A stretch of 49,589 bases of DNA from an uncultured Verrucomicrobiota bacterium (lineage in GTDB: Bacteria > Verrucomicrobiota > Verrucomicrobiia > Limisphaerales > UBA1319). The notes beneath the pieces were generated by a model, which was not told where the DNA came from, made no database searches, and saw only the letters and a list, made by a program, of their open reading frames with translations. The stretch covers positions 1-49,589 of the forward strand of contig CAIMWS010000502.1 in NCBI GenBank assembly GCA_903845125.1, read 5' to 3'. This document shows, in pieces, positions 28,372-37,200 of this stretch (its first letter is position 1; the number at the start of each line of letters is the position of its first letter). The position numbers and the translations under genes were made by a program.

Positions 28372-29129
28372 TAGTTTCCCGGGCCGAAATAGCCAGGCAC
28401 CGTGTCCCGTTCATACAGGGCGGTGATGCCCAGGTTTTCCAGTCGGGTTTGATTGGCGCTTTCAGCGTGGCCATCAAGGAAGAGCCCGTTGGCCCGCAAA
28501 TCGTGGCGGGCATGGACCTCCTTTTCGTGGTCTGCTCTAAAATAATAATATTGAGCCGCCCCAATTCCTTGGCGTCCCCGGCTGGTGGTGTCGGCCACCA
28601 GCAGGTATTCCACCGGCTTGGGGACCCGTTCCGCCTTGAGTATCTCCTTGAAATCCCCAGCCGTATATTCGCCGGGCGGATCTTGCCGGATGCCATAAAT
28701 GCGCGTCCAATTGGTAAAATGCCGGGGCGGATAGCTGGGGCAGACAAAAATGTCAGACCCAACCAGCTTTTGATTCGTGGCCAAAATCCCTCCCCAAGTG
28801 AGGCCGGGATTCAGGGGAAAGTCGATTTGCATGCTGCTATTGTGCTCGTGCAGGTAGTTCTGAGCCGCCAATCCAACCTGCTTGAGATTGTTCAAGCACT
28901 GGATGCTTTGGGCCTTGGTTTTAGCCCGGCTGAGCGCCGGCAACAGCATTCCAGCCAGGATCGCGATGATGGCGATGACCACCAGCAGTTCGATCAAAGT
29001 GAACGCCCACCGGGAACCTCGCCGGCCGGCAGCCAAAAAATTGCCATCGGCGCCACGCCACCAAGAAGAACTCTTGCCGCGCAAAAACCGATCATTCAGT
29101 GCCACCCTTTTGGCGAACAATAATTTCAT
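28371..29129 (-). CDS. prepilin-type (type II pseudopilin-like) protein
   Basis: 252 residues. [18 protein letters not shown] is the class III signal recognised by prepilin peptidase; cleavage would fall after the Ala before Phe, and Glu5 is present. The leader is unusually long, about 42 residues from ATG 29129 (46 from GTG 29141). Downstream is the globular domain with [21 protein letters not shown]-terminal [21 protein letters not shown], the H-x-G pattern seen in Planctomycete/Verrucomicrobia pseudopilins. Such proteins are very numerous in this phylum and are thought to be envelope or secretion components. Coupled by TAATG to the anchored 250-residue protein. Confidence 0.88.
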   Translation of the reverse strand: MKLLFAKRVALNDRFLRGKSSSWWRGADGNFLAAGRRGSRWAFTLIELLVVIAIIAILAGMLLPALSRAKTKAQSIQCLNNLKQVGLAAQNYLHEHNSSMQIDFPLNPGLTWGGILATNQKLVGSDIFVCPSYPPRHFTNWTRIYGIRQDPPGEYTAGDFKEILKAERVPKPVEYLLVADTTSRGRQGIGAAQYYYFRADHEKEVHARHDLRANGLFLDGHAESANQTRLENLGITALYERDTVPGYFGPGN

Positions 29130-29518
29130 GAATAAACCCACGGTTCCAAACCGAACCTCAAGCTTAAGGTAGCAGGCAACGAGTTAAGGTCAATGCAGTA
29201 CCCAGCTCACCTCAATGCCATCGCCTCCTGCTTTTTTCCACACCCGCCCCAGGCGTTCCAGAGTTTGTGGTGGAAGAAGTTGTGCCATGGACTATTGCGC
29301 CAGCCGCGAAGTGCGGCATAAGTTCCGATCTGATCGGGATAAATGACGAACGGCCGAGGTTTTGCGCAAAAAGACCAACCATCACTGATCCGTTCGCCTG
29401 GACATGGTTCAGTGCTTGGCAAGAAACGCTTTCGCATCGGCAGGCCCTGCGCCAAAACCGTCCTCCCTTGCATCATCATCCTGGCCCCCCCGTGGCGGCA
29501 CTCCGGACCTTTCCGGCG
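29130..29518. other. intergenic stretch upstream of the pseudopilin gene
   Basis: 389 bp between the pseudopilin start and the epimerase-like stop, both on the minus strand. It must hold the pseudopilin promoter; TTGAGG on the minus strand lies about 32 nt before the ATG but no good -10 follows. The overlapping frames have low-complexity Trp/Pro-rich translations and are rejected as genes. Nothing else is seen. Confidence 0.4.
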
Positions 29519-30418
29519 TTAAAATCCAACCGTTTTGCGCACAAATTCGCGGCTGATTTTCAGGCTATCCCGCAACGGGCGGGTCAGCTTGAAATCGCGC
29601 TCATGGGCCAGTTCAATGACCGCAACGCCTGAAAAATGGATCGCGCGCAAAGTCCTGCCAATGCCCGCATAATCCATATTACCCTCCCCCATCGCCTCCA
29701 CCCATCGCCCATTGGCCGACTGATCCCGTAAATGCAGAAAAACAACTTGCTTGCCCCGGCGTTTAAGAAAATCCACCGGATCCACCTTGGCCCGCAATAG
29801 CCAATTCAAATCCGGCCCCAGTTTGGCGTCGGGAATCCGCCGCAGGGTGCCATTCAAATCATGCTCGCCATTTTCCACTTCATAGGTGTGGTTGTGCAGG
29901 TTCAACTCCACGTGGTAACGCCCACAGATCCCCATTATTTTACCGAGGATTTCGGCCTGGGCATCCAACTGGGCTTCCGTCTTGGGTTTGCCAGCGGCGC
30001 CCACCGACGTGCCGAAAGTGTGTCCCCCCAATTTGGCCAACCGGCTGATAACCAATTCTGCGTCATCCAGGATTTCCTGGTGCCGCGCGCGGTCCCACAT
30101 CTCGCCGCCGAAAGAGGTTCCAATGATTGCCAGCCGGTGTTGTCGCGACAATTCGCCAATACGCTCCACGGCGTTGGCGGGCCGCAAAGCTGTATGCATC
30201 AGTTCAATCCCATCCATTCCCGCGTAAGCCATGTCCGAAAAAATTCCATCCAATACGGGGGTGATGTCATAGTTGGGCTGGGTTGCCGCATAAACCCAGG
30301 GATGGGCGCCCACGGGAATTCTTGCTGGGACCGCTTCCCCGCATTCGGCTCGCCAACTCGCGTTCAATAGACCTGCGATGCCCAGAAAGGTGCCCTTGAG
30401 GAAACGACGGCGATCCAT
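29519..30418 (-). CDS. Tat-exported xylose-isomerase-like TIM barrel protein
   Basis: 299 residues. The start MDRRRFLKG supplies a Tat signal; the hydrophobic stretch ends near ECGEAVPA. The mature part is a sugar phosphate isomerase/epimerase-type TIM barrel: MAYAGMDGIELMHTAL, RLAIIGTSFGGEMWD, HVELNLHNHTYEVEN (H and E metal ligands), KQVVFLHLRDQSANGRW and GVAVIELAHERDF. It probably isomerises or epimerises a sugar in the periplasm. The frame reaches 30496 but the Tat motif fixes ATG 30418. It is divergent from the modular Ig protein, with 212 bp between. Confidence 0.87.
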   Translation of the reverse strand: MDRRRFLKGTFLGIAGLLNASWRAECGEAVPARIPVGAHPWVYAATQPNYDITPVLDGIFSDMAYAGMDGIELMHTALRPANAVERIGELSRQHRLAIIGTSFGGEMWDRARHQEILDDAELVISRLAKLGGHTFGTSVGAAGKPKTEAQLDAQAEILGKIMGICGRYHVELNLHNHTYEVENGEHDLNGTLRRIPDAKLGPDLNWLLRAKVDPVDFLKRRGKQVVFLHLRDQSANGRWVEAMGEGNMDYAGIGRTLRAIHFSGVAVIELAHERDFKLTRPLRDSLKISREFVRKTVGF

Positions 30419-30630
30419 TGACCTCAGCCCAGGTCTGGCCTGATTAACCAACGCAGCCGTTCCTGCTGTCCGGTAAATTCTGTGTGAAACTGCCATGCGG
30501 CTTATATTACCTCAGCCTCCCCTGCTGCGAAACTTCTATTTGCTGGGCTTGCGGTTCGCGGCGAAAAGGCGCGGCATTGATGCCCTTTCAATTTGACCGG
30601 GATATGAACGAGGGGGTAGCCTTGACATCC

Positions 30631-33288
30631 ATGAATACTCCACTGCGTTATTTGTTGGTTGGCCTGGTCTGTTCCGCCTGCCTTTTACCCGCTGGCGCCG
30701 GCCAATTCAAACGGATCACTGTTGACGGCTCGTTCATCGATTGGGCCGGTGTGGAACCGGCAGTCGTGGACCCGTTGGACTCTCCCGGCCAATTCGACTA
30801 CCAGCAAATCTTCCTGGCCAACGACGAAAACTACCTTTATGTGCGTGTCACACTCCACGCCAAGGCGGATTACGGCTCATTTCATCACCATATCATTATC
30901 GACGCCGACGCGGATTCCACCACGGGCCATCGCCGACTGGGGGTCGGCTCGGAAATGATGATCGAGGACGGCGCAGGCTACCAACAAAAAAATGGCGGCT
31001 TCAACGAAGGCGGCGCCGCGGGCTTGGATTTCGCGATGGCTCCCACCGGCCAGCTCATGGAATACGAAGCCCGCATCTCCCGCAAGGTGCGCGATGCGGA
31101 AGGCAAGCTGGTGTTCTTCAATAACAACATCGTGCTGGCTTTTGAAATCCTCGATAAAAATTGGGCCGCCAAAGACGTGGCGCCCGATAGCGGAGGTATT
31201 GCTTATGAATTCGCGCCCGCCCTCCCCCCCAAATTGCCCGGCACTCAAATCCTGTTGACGCTCAGCGACACCTCGTGGCGCTACCACGACTCCGGCACGG
31301 ACTTGGGAACAGACTGGCTCGCCGCCGATTACGATGATACCCAGGCTGGTTGGAAGAGCGGGGCTGGATTATTCGGCTTCGGAGTCGCTGCTGGCACTTA
31401 TCCCGCTGCGATCAAAACCGCACTAGCCGGCGGTCGCAGCGCCTATTACTTGCGGGTTCCATTCACGTGGTATAATGACCCGGCCGGCATCGCCTTGGCG
31501 ATGGATACTTATCTATCAGACGGGGCGGCATTTTATCTCAATGGCATGGAGGTAAAGCGACTGCGGCTGCCGGCGGGGGCCATCGCTTATGGCACGGCCG
31601 CCACCGGCGGCCCGGCTGTTCCCGGACGCACCGAAACCTTGATGCTGCCCAGCGCAGCCCTGGTCGCGGGCACCAATTTCCTCCAAGTGGAGGTTCACCA
31701 GGCCTCCGCCACCCCGGCAGACCTGGCCTTCGGCTTGAAACTCATCGCCACCGACCGCTTGCCTCCCGCAATTGAAGACCCCACCCAGCCTGCTGACCAT
31801 ACCGTGGTCGAAGGCAGCTCAACTACTTTTTCAGTCGGAAATATCCTGGGTTCAACGCCCCTGTTTTACCAATGGTACAAGGATGGCGCGGCGATTGAGC
31901 AAGCCACCAATTCAACGCTCACCATCGCCTCGGTGCTAGCCTCCGATGCCGGCCTGTATCAGGTGGAAATTTCCAATGCCACCGGGGTCAACACCCTCAG
32001 CCGCTCCGCCCGGCTCACCACCACCCCCGTCGCCGTGAGCCTTATCAACCCAGCCGAACCTGTGGATCGCACCATAACTGAAGGCGAGTCAACCACCTTC
32101 ACCGTGGCGGTCGCTGGTTCACCCACCCTGTTCTTCCAGTGGTGCAAGAATGATGCCCCGATCCCGGGAGCCAACTCCGCCGATTACGTCATTGCCAGCA
32201 CCGCTTTGGACGATGCCGGAGATTACTCCGTAACCATCAGCAACCGGCTCAATGAAGTGACCAGCCGCAAAGCCCGCCTCACCGTGCAACGCGACCTGAT
32301 CCCGCCGGCGGCGCTCGAAGTGACCGGCTCTGCCACCAAGGTTTTGGTCCGGTTTTCTGAACCCGTCGAGCCAGCCTCCGCCAGCTCCACCGCCAATTAC
32401 TCCCTTGGCGGCAAGGTCCAGGTGTTGAATGCCACCCAGGATGCCAGCGATCCCCGCATCGTGAATCTGACCACCTCTCCGCTGGGCTTTGGCACGGTTT
32501 ACACGCTGGCCATCAGGGACGTCAAAGACCGCTTCAACAACGCCGCGAGCACCACCGCCCGCTTTCGCGCCACCATTGCCATTGACGGCAGTTTCGATGA
32601 TTGGGCGGGCATCGCTCCCGCGGTTTCTGAGCCTCAAAACAATGCTGACGGGAAGGAGTTCAAAGATATTTACGTCGCCAACGACGAGGACTTCCTCTAT
32701 GTCCGGTTCAGCTTCCATGGCGAGATCGGGCAACTGCCAGCGGATGCCTATTTTCATATCTTTTTCGACACCGATAACGATCCCAGCACCGGATTTCCAA
32801 CCGTGGGCATGGGATCGGAAATGATGATTGAAAACGGTGGCGGATATCAGCAGAAAAACGGCCAGTTTAATGAAGGTGTCGTTCGGGACCTGGCTTTCAC
32901 TTTGGCACCTGAAACCAAGGCGTCCGAATTCGAATGCCGGATCTCACGCAAAGCAGCCTATGACAACGACGGATTACCGGTCTTTAAAGGAAATGCTGTG
33001 GGATTGGTGCTCCAATTGATCGGCAGTAACTGGTCCGTGTTAGATACCGCTCCGCAAGACGGAGGCTTGGTTTTCAACCTGCTCCAGTTACCCCCTTTGA
33101 ATCCCCCTTCATTACAAGTCGCTTGGGCCGGTGGAAAGGTGGTTATTACCTGGAATGGTGCCGGAACTCTGGAGGAAAACTCCAGCCTGGCTGGGGGGAA
33201 TTGGACGGCAGTTAATAACGCCTCAAGTCCTTACTCGGCTGGTCCATCAGGACAACAGCGCTTCTTCCGGTTGAAAGCTGGCCAGTAG
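30631..33288 (+). CDS. modular secreted protein with duplicated CBM9-like and Ig-like domains
   Basis: 885 residues from ATG 30631 (signal peptide MNTPLRYLLVGLVCSACLLP). Order: first CBM9/DOMON-like module about 25-200 (VDGSFIDWAGVEPAV, GSEMMIEDGAGYQQKNG); a beta jelly-roll with SDTSWRYHDSGTDLGTDW; two Ig-like domains (FYQWYKDGAAIEQATNSTL and FFQWCKNDAPIPGAN); a Big-like segment; a second CBM9-like module (IDGSFDDWAGIAPAV, GSEMMIENGGGYQQKNG); and a short C-terminal NWTAVNN...RFFRL tail. The two end modules are clear duplicates. Probable role is extracellular glycan binding or adhesion; no catalytic residues are apparent. Alternative ATGs upstream (30580, 30604) are in frame but less suitable. 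Confidence 0.85.
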   Translation: MNTPLRYLLVGLVCSACLLPAGAGQFKRITVDGSFIDWAGVEPAVVDPLDSPGQFDYQQIFLANDENYLYVRVTLHAKADYGSFHHHIIIDADADSTTGHRRLGVGSEMMIEDGAGYQQKNGGFNEGGAAGLDFAMAPTGQLMEYEARISRKVRDAEGKLVFFNNNIVLAFEILDKNWAAKDVAPDSGGIAYEFAPALPPKLPGTQILLTLSDTSWRYHDSGTDLGTDWLAADYDDTQAGWKSGAGLFGFGVAAGTYPAAIKTALAGGRSAYYLRVPFTWYNDPAGIALAMDTYLSDGAAFYLNGMEVKRLRLPAGAIAYGTAATGGPAVPGRTETLMLPSAALVAGTNFLQVEVHQASATPADLAFGLKLIATDRLPPAIEDPTQPADHTVVEGSSTTFSVGNILGSTPLFYQWYKDGAAIEQATNSTLTIASVLASDAGLYQVEISNATGVNTLSRSARLTTTPVAVSLINPAEPVDRTITEGESTTFTVAVAGSPTLFFQWCKNDAPIPGANSADYVIASTALDDAGDYSVTISNRLNEVTSRKARLTVQRDLIPPAALEVTGSATKVLVRFSEPVEPASASSTANYSLGGKVQVLNATQDASDPRIVNLTTSPLGFGTVYTLAIRDVKDRFNNAASTTARFRATIAIDGSFDDWAGIAPAVSEPQNNADGKEFKDIYVANDEDFLYVRFSFHGEIGQLPADAYFHIFFDTDNDPSTGFPTVGMGSEMMIENGGGYQQKNGQFNEGVVRDLAFTLAPETKASEFECRISRKAAYDNDGLPVFKGNAVGLVLQLIGSNWSVLDTAPQDGGLVFNLLQLPPLNPPSLQVAWAGGKVVITWNGAGTLEENSSLAGGNWTAVNNASSPYSAGPSGQQRFFRLKAGQ

Positions 33289-33304
33289 CCTTTTGGAAGT
33301 CGAG

Positions 33305-33405
33305 AAATGGGGGGACACACTGCCAATGCCAGTAGAACTGGACAAAGCCTCCCCATTTATCCAAGTTCACAGCCAGCCAAGCCTTAAGGTGAAACTGGCT
33401 GTGAA
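33305..33405. repeat. two stem-loops in the intergenic region after the Ig protein
   Basis: First stem AAATGGGG (33305-33312) with CCCCATTT (33351-33358); second stem TTCACAGCCAG (33366-33376) with CTGGCTGTGAA (33395-33405), perfect over 11 bp with an 18-nt loop. They lie within 120 nt of the stop codon and may end the transcript, though no T-run follows. Confidence 0.5.
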
Positions 33406-33559
33406 TTAAGCCTGCGAAAACCGGCCGCGATATTCTTCTCCTTCCGCCACGCTGTAATTTACCCCTCAACAAATTGCAGATGACATTCTACAATAGCGGA
33501 CAGTGACCCTTGGTCCTTTCCAGTTTGAGGAAATAAACCAATCCCCAGGACACGGCTTT

Positions 33560-34882
33560 TCATTTTGCGAAGCGCCAGGCAACCGGTGACTTGGAGAAAA
33601 TGAGCGCCTGCAGGCGGTCCGGGCCACCCTCCCGGCGGTGAAAGCTTTTTTGGAACCGGCGCACGCTGGCCTTGGACTTGGGATGGAGTATTCGCTGCTG
33701 GGCTACCCACTCCCAGGCCAAACTCACGGTGCAGCACCCAAACAGGCCCAGCACCCCAGCGGAGTTGGGGGTGCTCAACCGGCTGCGGTCTGCATCCAAA
33801 ACCACATCCAAACGATGGTGCCAGCGGCTTTCAATCACCCAACAGCCCCGCTTGAGCTGGAGAAAACCTAAGGCAGCCAGTCGCTCCCAGGTTAAGCGGC
33901 TGATCCGGTAAACGATTTCGGTGTGCTTCCTGCCCTGGCGTCGCACCCGGCGTTTGAGCCGGGCGATGGTCCGGGCCCCCGGGAAACCCGCCTGTTCCGG
34001 CGTGGTCTCCTGGCAATCGACCACCCGGATTTCCCGGCGGCCCCGGTTGCGCTCCCGCGTATCAGTATGGGTCGGTGGGGGCCGTGGAGGGGGAAAAACG
34101 CGGCTCGGTCAGCAGCGTTTCCAAGGTTGCCACCCGTTCTTTCTGGTTGGCTTTGACCGCCAGGAGATAGTCGCCCCCGCCTTGCCCGCCGCAACTCGGT
34201 CACTTGGGCTTGGAACCGCTCCATCAAGCGGCGGATTTCCTGGCTGGGCGCCGCACAGCGCGGGCGACCTTCGCGGCCACCATCGCCCACTCCGGCGGCA
34301 GTTCGGGCGCGCGCAGTCGCAGGCAGGCTTTTTTGCCGAGTTCGCGCACCCGGATCTGTTTGGGCCGCTCGTGCGGCTCATAGCAATCGACCGCGCTGCG
34401 CTTACAGCCCGCCGTTTCCCCCCAACCGGCTCCACCCACTCACCTGGTAGGCCGTGCCTTGATAACGCTGGGGATCGACAAAAGTTCCGGCCAGCGCCAC
34501 CGGATGATGCCAGGCCGCTTGCCAGTCCTGCGACGGCCGCCCCAGCATCAGCTTCATGAACCGGCTGATGAGGTTGGGATCATGGCCTGCGGGCAGGACC
34601 AGCAGGCACGAGATGTTTGTTGGCCATCAGGGCCAGGCGTTGGCCCTGGTGGGTGGCCATATAACGCAGATGTTCCCCCACCAACTGGGCGCTCCGCAAG
34701 CAGGGTTCTTTGACGAGCCATTCATCAGAAAGCGGGCTTTCCTCCGGGCACACCAAGCGCACGGTCAGGTATTCCAGCACAGGTTGTTCTTCAGGTTCAG
34801 GCTTGTGAAACTTAACTTTATTCGATGGCCTGCCCGGCAGGGTAAAATATTTTGGCGGGGCGGTCCCGCACAAAATAATCAA
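33560..34882 (-). pseudogene. degraded DUF4338(DruA-like)-ISAs1 fusion transposase
   Basis: Read on the minus strand, the pieces are: DUF4338-like N-terminus (YLTVRLVCPEESPLSDEW, SAQLVGEHLRYMATHQGQ) to about 34620; after a frameshift or deletion, LLVLPAGHDPNLISRFMKLM, DPQRYQGTAYQVSGWSRLG; a shift in a run of six G at about 34419 to YEPHERPKQIRVRELGKKA; a short DDE_Tnp_1-associated piece EIRRLMERFQAQVTELRR; then GDYLLAVKANQKERVATLET to a TGA near 34060; another shift into CQETTPEQAGFPGARTIARL and WVIESRWHHRLDVVLDADRS, which contain the last catalytic Glu, to a stop at 33560. The first catalytic Asp region is absent. At least three frameshifts and a large internal deletion make it non-functional. 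Confidence 0.8.
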
Positions 34883-34997
34883 CTAGCCCGCAGCCAGGCA
34901 GTTACCACTGATAAAAATCGCGTCTTAACCAATCCCTGAAAAGTCCTGAACTTTGCGATCTGATGGATTTACTGGCCGGTTGAAACCGGTCTAAAAA

Positions 34998-35102
34998 TTA
35001 CTTTTTCTTTGCTGGTGCTTTCTTTGTTGCGGGAGCCGCCTTGGCGGCTGGTTTAGCGGCGGCGGCTTTTTTTTCAGTCGGTTTTGCAGCTTTTACGGCC
35101 AT
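34998..35102 (-). CDS. short Lys/Ala-rich histone H1-like protein
   Basis: 34 residues from ATG 35102, MAVKAAKPTEKKAAAAKPAA onwards to PAKKK. Composition is almost entirely Ala, Lys, Pro and Thr, like histone H1-like tails known from Chlamydiae and relatives, so nucleic-acid condensation is a plausible role. The frame could begin earlier (to 35213) but the basic region is a self-contained unit. It sits in an A/T-rich intergenic patch between the transposase remnant and the ThuA pseudogene. It may be a chance frame or relic. Confidence 0.5.
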   Translation of the reverse strand: MAVKAAKPTEKKAAAAKPAAKAAPATKKAPAKKK

Positions 35103-35420
35103 AGGTTTCGGTCTTTCTTTATTGGTTGATACGATACTTAACTTCCTTCCCAGGATATAGGTTTTACCGCTTGGGAATTGTGGATACTTTACGCTCCTGC
35201 CGTGTGAATGCAATCAAATATTTTTTATTTTTACGAATTTTCGGATTTAATTGAGATAAAACCCAATCCCAATTCCCTGCCTCAGAACATTTTTTCTGCC
35301 AACTGAAGCGAGCGCTGCATATAAATCAAACATGGATTCAAATCAAACTTGTCTAACCGACTCAAAAGAATATCATATGTGGCACCAAAGAATTAGCCCG
35401 GTCCTACAAAAGGAATATTC
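35103..35420. other. A/T-rich divergent region between the small basic ORF and ThuA
   Basis: 318 bp, visibly A/T-richer than the rest of the window. A promoter for the plus-strand ThuA gene is at 35349-35376; AAAGGA at about 35408-35413 is a Shine-Dalgarno. No gene is seen inside, and the transposase remnant lies just beyond the small ORF, so the patch could be part of an insertion scar. Confidence 0.45.
35349..35376 (+). promoter_or_regulatory. promoter of the ThuA gene, leadered type
   Basis: TTGTCT (35349-35354), 16 nt, TATCAT (35371-35376), then about 44 nt to ATG 35421 with AAAGGA before it. Unlike the leaderless promoters, a 5' leader and ribosome binding site are expected here. Confidence 0.5.
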
Positions 35421-36203
35421 ATGTCTGATATGCGCGTTAACATTTGGAATGAGTTCATCCATGAGCGGGAAAATGCCGAAGTGGTTAGGATTCATCCCCG
35501 GGGAATCGACCATGCCTTGGCCGAAGCCCTGGCCGGCCGCGGAGTTCAAAACATTCACATCACCACCCTGGATGAACCAGAGCCAAGATTGCCCGAAAGT
35601 ATCCTGGCCCAAACCGATGTGCTGCTCAGGTGGGGGCACGCCGCTCATGATGCCGTGCAGGACGACCTGGTAATCCGCATTCAGCAGCGGGTCTGGGCCG
35701 GCATGGGCCTCCCGCACTCCGCCCACTGGTCCAAACCCTTCCAGCGCATGACCGGCACGAACTGCAGCCTTGGCTGGCGTGAGGCCGGCGAACGGGAACG
35801 GGTGTGAGTGGCCAAACCTGGGCACCCGATCGCCGCCGGTATTGATGATTATATCGAACTCGACCACGCGGAAATGTACAGCGAACCGTTTGACATACCC
35901 AATCCGGACGCGGTGGTCTTCATTTCCTGGTTGGAAGGTGGGGAAATGTTCCAGAGCGACTGCACCTGGACCCGCGGCAGCGGCCGGAAGTTTTATTTCA
36001 GCCCAGGGCACGAAATCCACCCCATTTACCATCGCCCACCAATCCAACAGATTATAATCAACGCGGTCCAGTGGGCCCGCCCCCAGGGGCGCTCTGCCAG
36101 CGTTCCCCGCCACGAACCGGTGGCGGAAGCCCGCGAAAATTTCACCGCTCAAGGCCCCAGCGTGCACGATGCCGGGGGCCGGATGGTGGCGGCGAAATCG
36201 TGA
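35421..36203 (+). pseudogene. ThuA family protein interrupted by a single in-frame TGA
   Basis: The translation starts MSDMRVNIWNEFIHERENAE and matches the ThuA (trehalose utilisation) fold, with VLLRWGHAAHD and, after the break, HPIAAGIDDYIEL, EMYSEPFDIPNPDAVVFISW, RGSGRKFYFSPGHEIHP. A TGA at 35805-35807 splits it in the same frame, inside the GERERV-VAKPGHPI stretch where ThuA proteins carry Trp (RLWVV-type), so TGG to TGA is the simplest event. The remaining residues after GTG 35808 continue with normal homology. Near GMGLPHSAHWS about two residues of the usual GMGLIVLHSGH are also missing. ThuA domains are glutamine amidotransferase-like and probably sugar-acting. The gene precedes a PfkB kinase by 64 nt. 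Confidence 0.8.
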
Positions 36204-36267
36204 TCCCCAGTTCCCCTGTCACTGTCGATTTAGCACCCCCAACCGCAATTTGAAGATTCCGCTTGTG

Positions 36268-37200
36268 ATGACCACCCCCACCAACGCCAGGTTCGATGTC
36301 CTCGGACTGGGCTGCACCGCCATTGATGACCTGCTTTATATCCCTTCCTTTCCCCAAGCCGATGAAAAAACCCGGGTGCAGGAACGGCAGCGCAAATTCG
36401 GTGGCCTGATCGGCGCGGCCCTGGTGGCCGCCGCTCGCGCTGGCGCCGCCTGCGCATACGCCGGCTGTCTGGGCACCGACGAGTTTTCCTCTGCCGTGGA
36501 AGCTTGCCTGGGCCGCGAAGGCATCGATACTGCCCACGCTCCCCGCCTGCCCCATGCGGGAGTGATCCATTCCACCATCGTCGTCGGCCGTGATACCGGC
36601 AGCCGCAACATATTTTACGAGACCGGAGCACAGATCGGCGCCCACGCCACCCTGCCTGCCGCGGAAGTCATCGCCAATGCCCGGGTTTTGGCCATCGATC
36701 ATTATGGCATGCCTGGCAACCTCCGGGCGGCCCGCATAGCCCGTGCAGCCGGTCGCTCCGTAGTGGCTGACTTTGAAGACTCCGCCAGCCCGCTTTTTCG
36801 CGAATTGCTCGGTTTGGTGGACCACCTGATCCTTGGTGAAAAATTCGCCTGCCAACTCACCGGCACGTCCGATGCCGCGAAGGCCGCTTGCGCGCTTTGG
36901 TCGGAACACCGGGCCGTGGTGATCATCACCTCGGGTGCGCATGGCTGCTGGTGCTTGTCCAGCGCGGCCGCGTCGGCGCCGCGCCACTTTCCAGCTTTCC
37001 CTATACAACCCCTGGATACTACCGGCTGCGGGGATGTTTTCCACGGCGCTTATGCCGCCAGCCTCGCGCGTGGGGAAGATCTGGTCGCTCGGATTCGCTT
37101 CGCCTCCGCCTCTGCCGCTTTGAAAGCCCAATTGGGCAGCATTCCCCGTCTTGAACAGGTGCAGGCGTTCCTCGCCTCATCCATGCTTACCCAGCAATGA
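36268..37200 (+). CDS. PfkB family carbohydrate kinase
   Basis: 310 residues from MTTPTNARFDVLGLGCTAID. FGGLIGAALVAAARAGA is the N-terminal glycine-rich signature and LDTTGCGDVFHGAYAASLARG is the C-terminal PfkB signature with the catalytic Asp in GCGD. The family includes ribokinase, fructokinase and adenosine kinase; the substrate cannot be fixed here. The frame is open upstream to 36169, but ATG 36268 starts the fold. Together with the ThuA remnant it suggests a carbohydrate-utilisation pair that has lost one member. Confidence 0.9.
   Translation: MTTPTNARFDVLGLGCTAIDDLLYIPSFPQADEKTRVQERQRKFGGLIGAALVAAARAGAACAYAGCLGTDEFSSAVEACLGREGIDTAHAPRLPHAGVIHSTIVVGRDTGSRNIFYETGAQIGAHATLPAAEVIANARVLAIDHYGMPGNLRAARIARAAGRSVVADFEDSASPLFRELLGLVDHLILGEKFACQLTGTSDAAKAACALWSEHRAVVIITSGAHGCWCLSSAAASAPRHFPAFPIQPLDTTGCGDVFHGAYAASLARGEDLVARIRFASASAALKAQLGSIPRLEQVQAFLASSMLTQQ

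Noticed and set aside
29207-29632. Overlapping frames on both strands upstream of the pseudopilin
   Set aside because: Trp/Pro-rich translations and overlap with the epimerase 3' end; no conserved features.
35805-35807. TGA read as Trp (alternative genetic code) in ThuA
   Set aside because: TGA terminates several intact genes here (MidA at 5964-5966, LOG at 25187-25189, GH43 and others), so a code change is untenable; a mutation or sequencing error is simpler.
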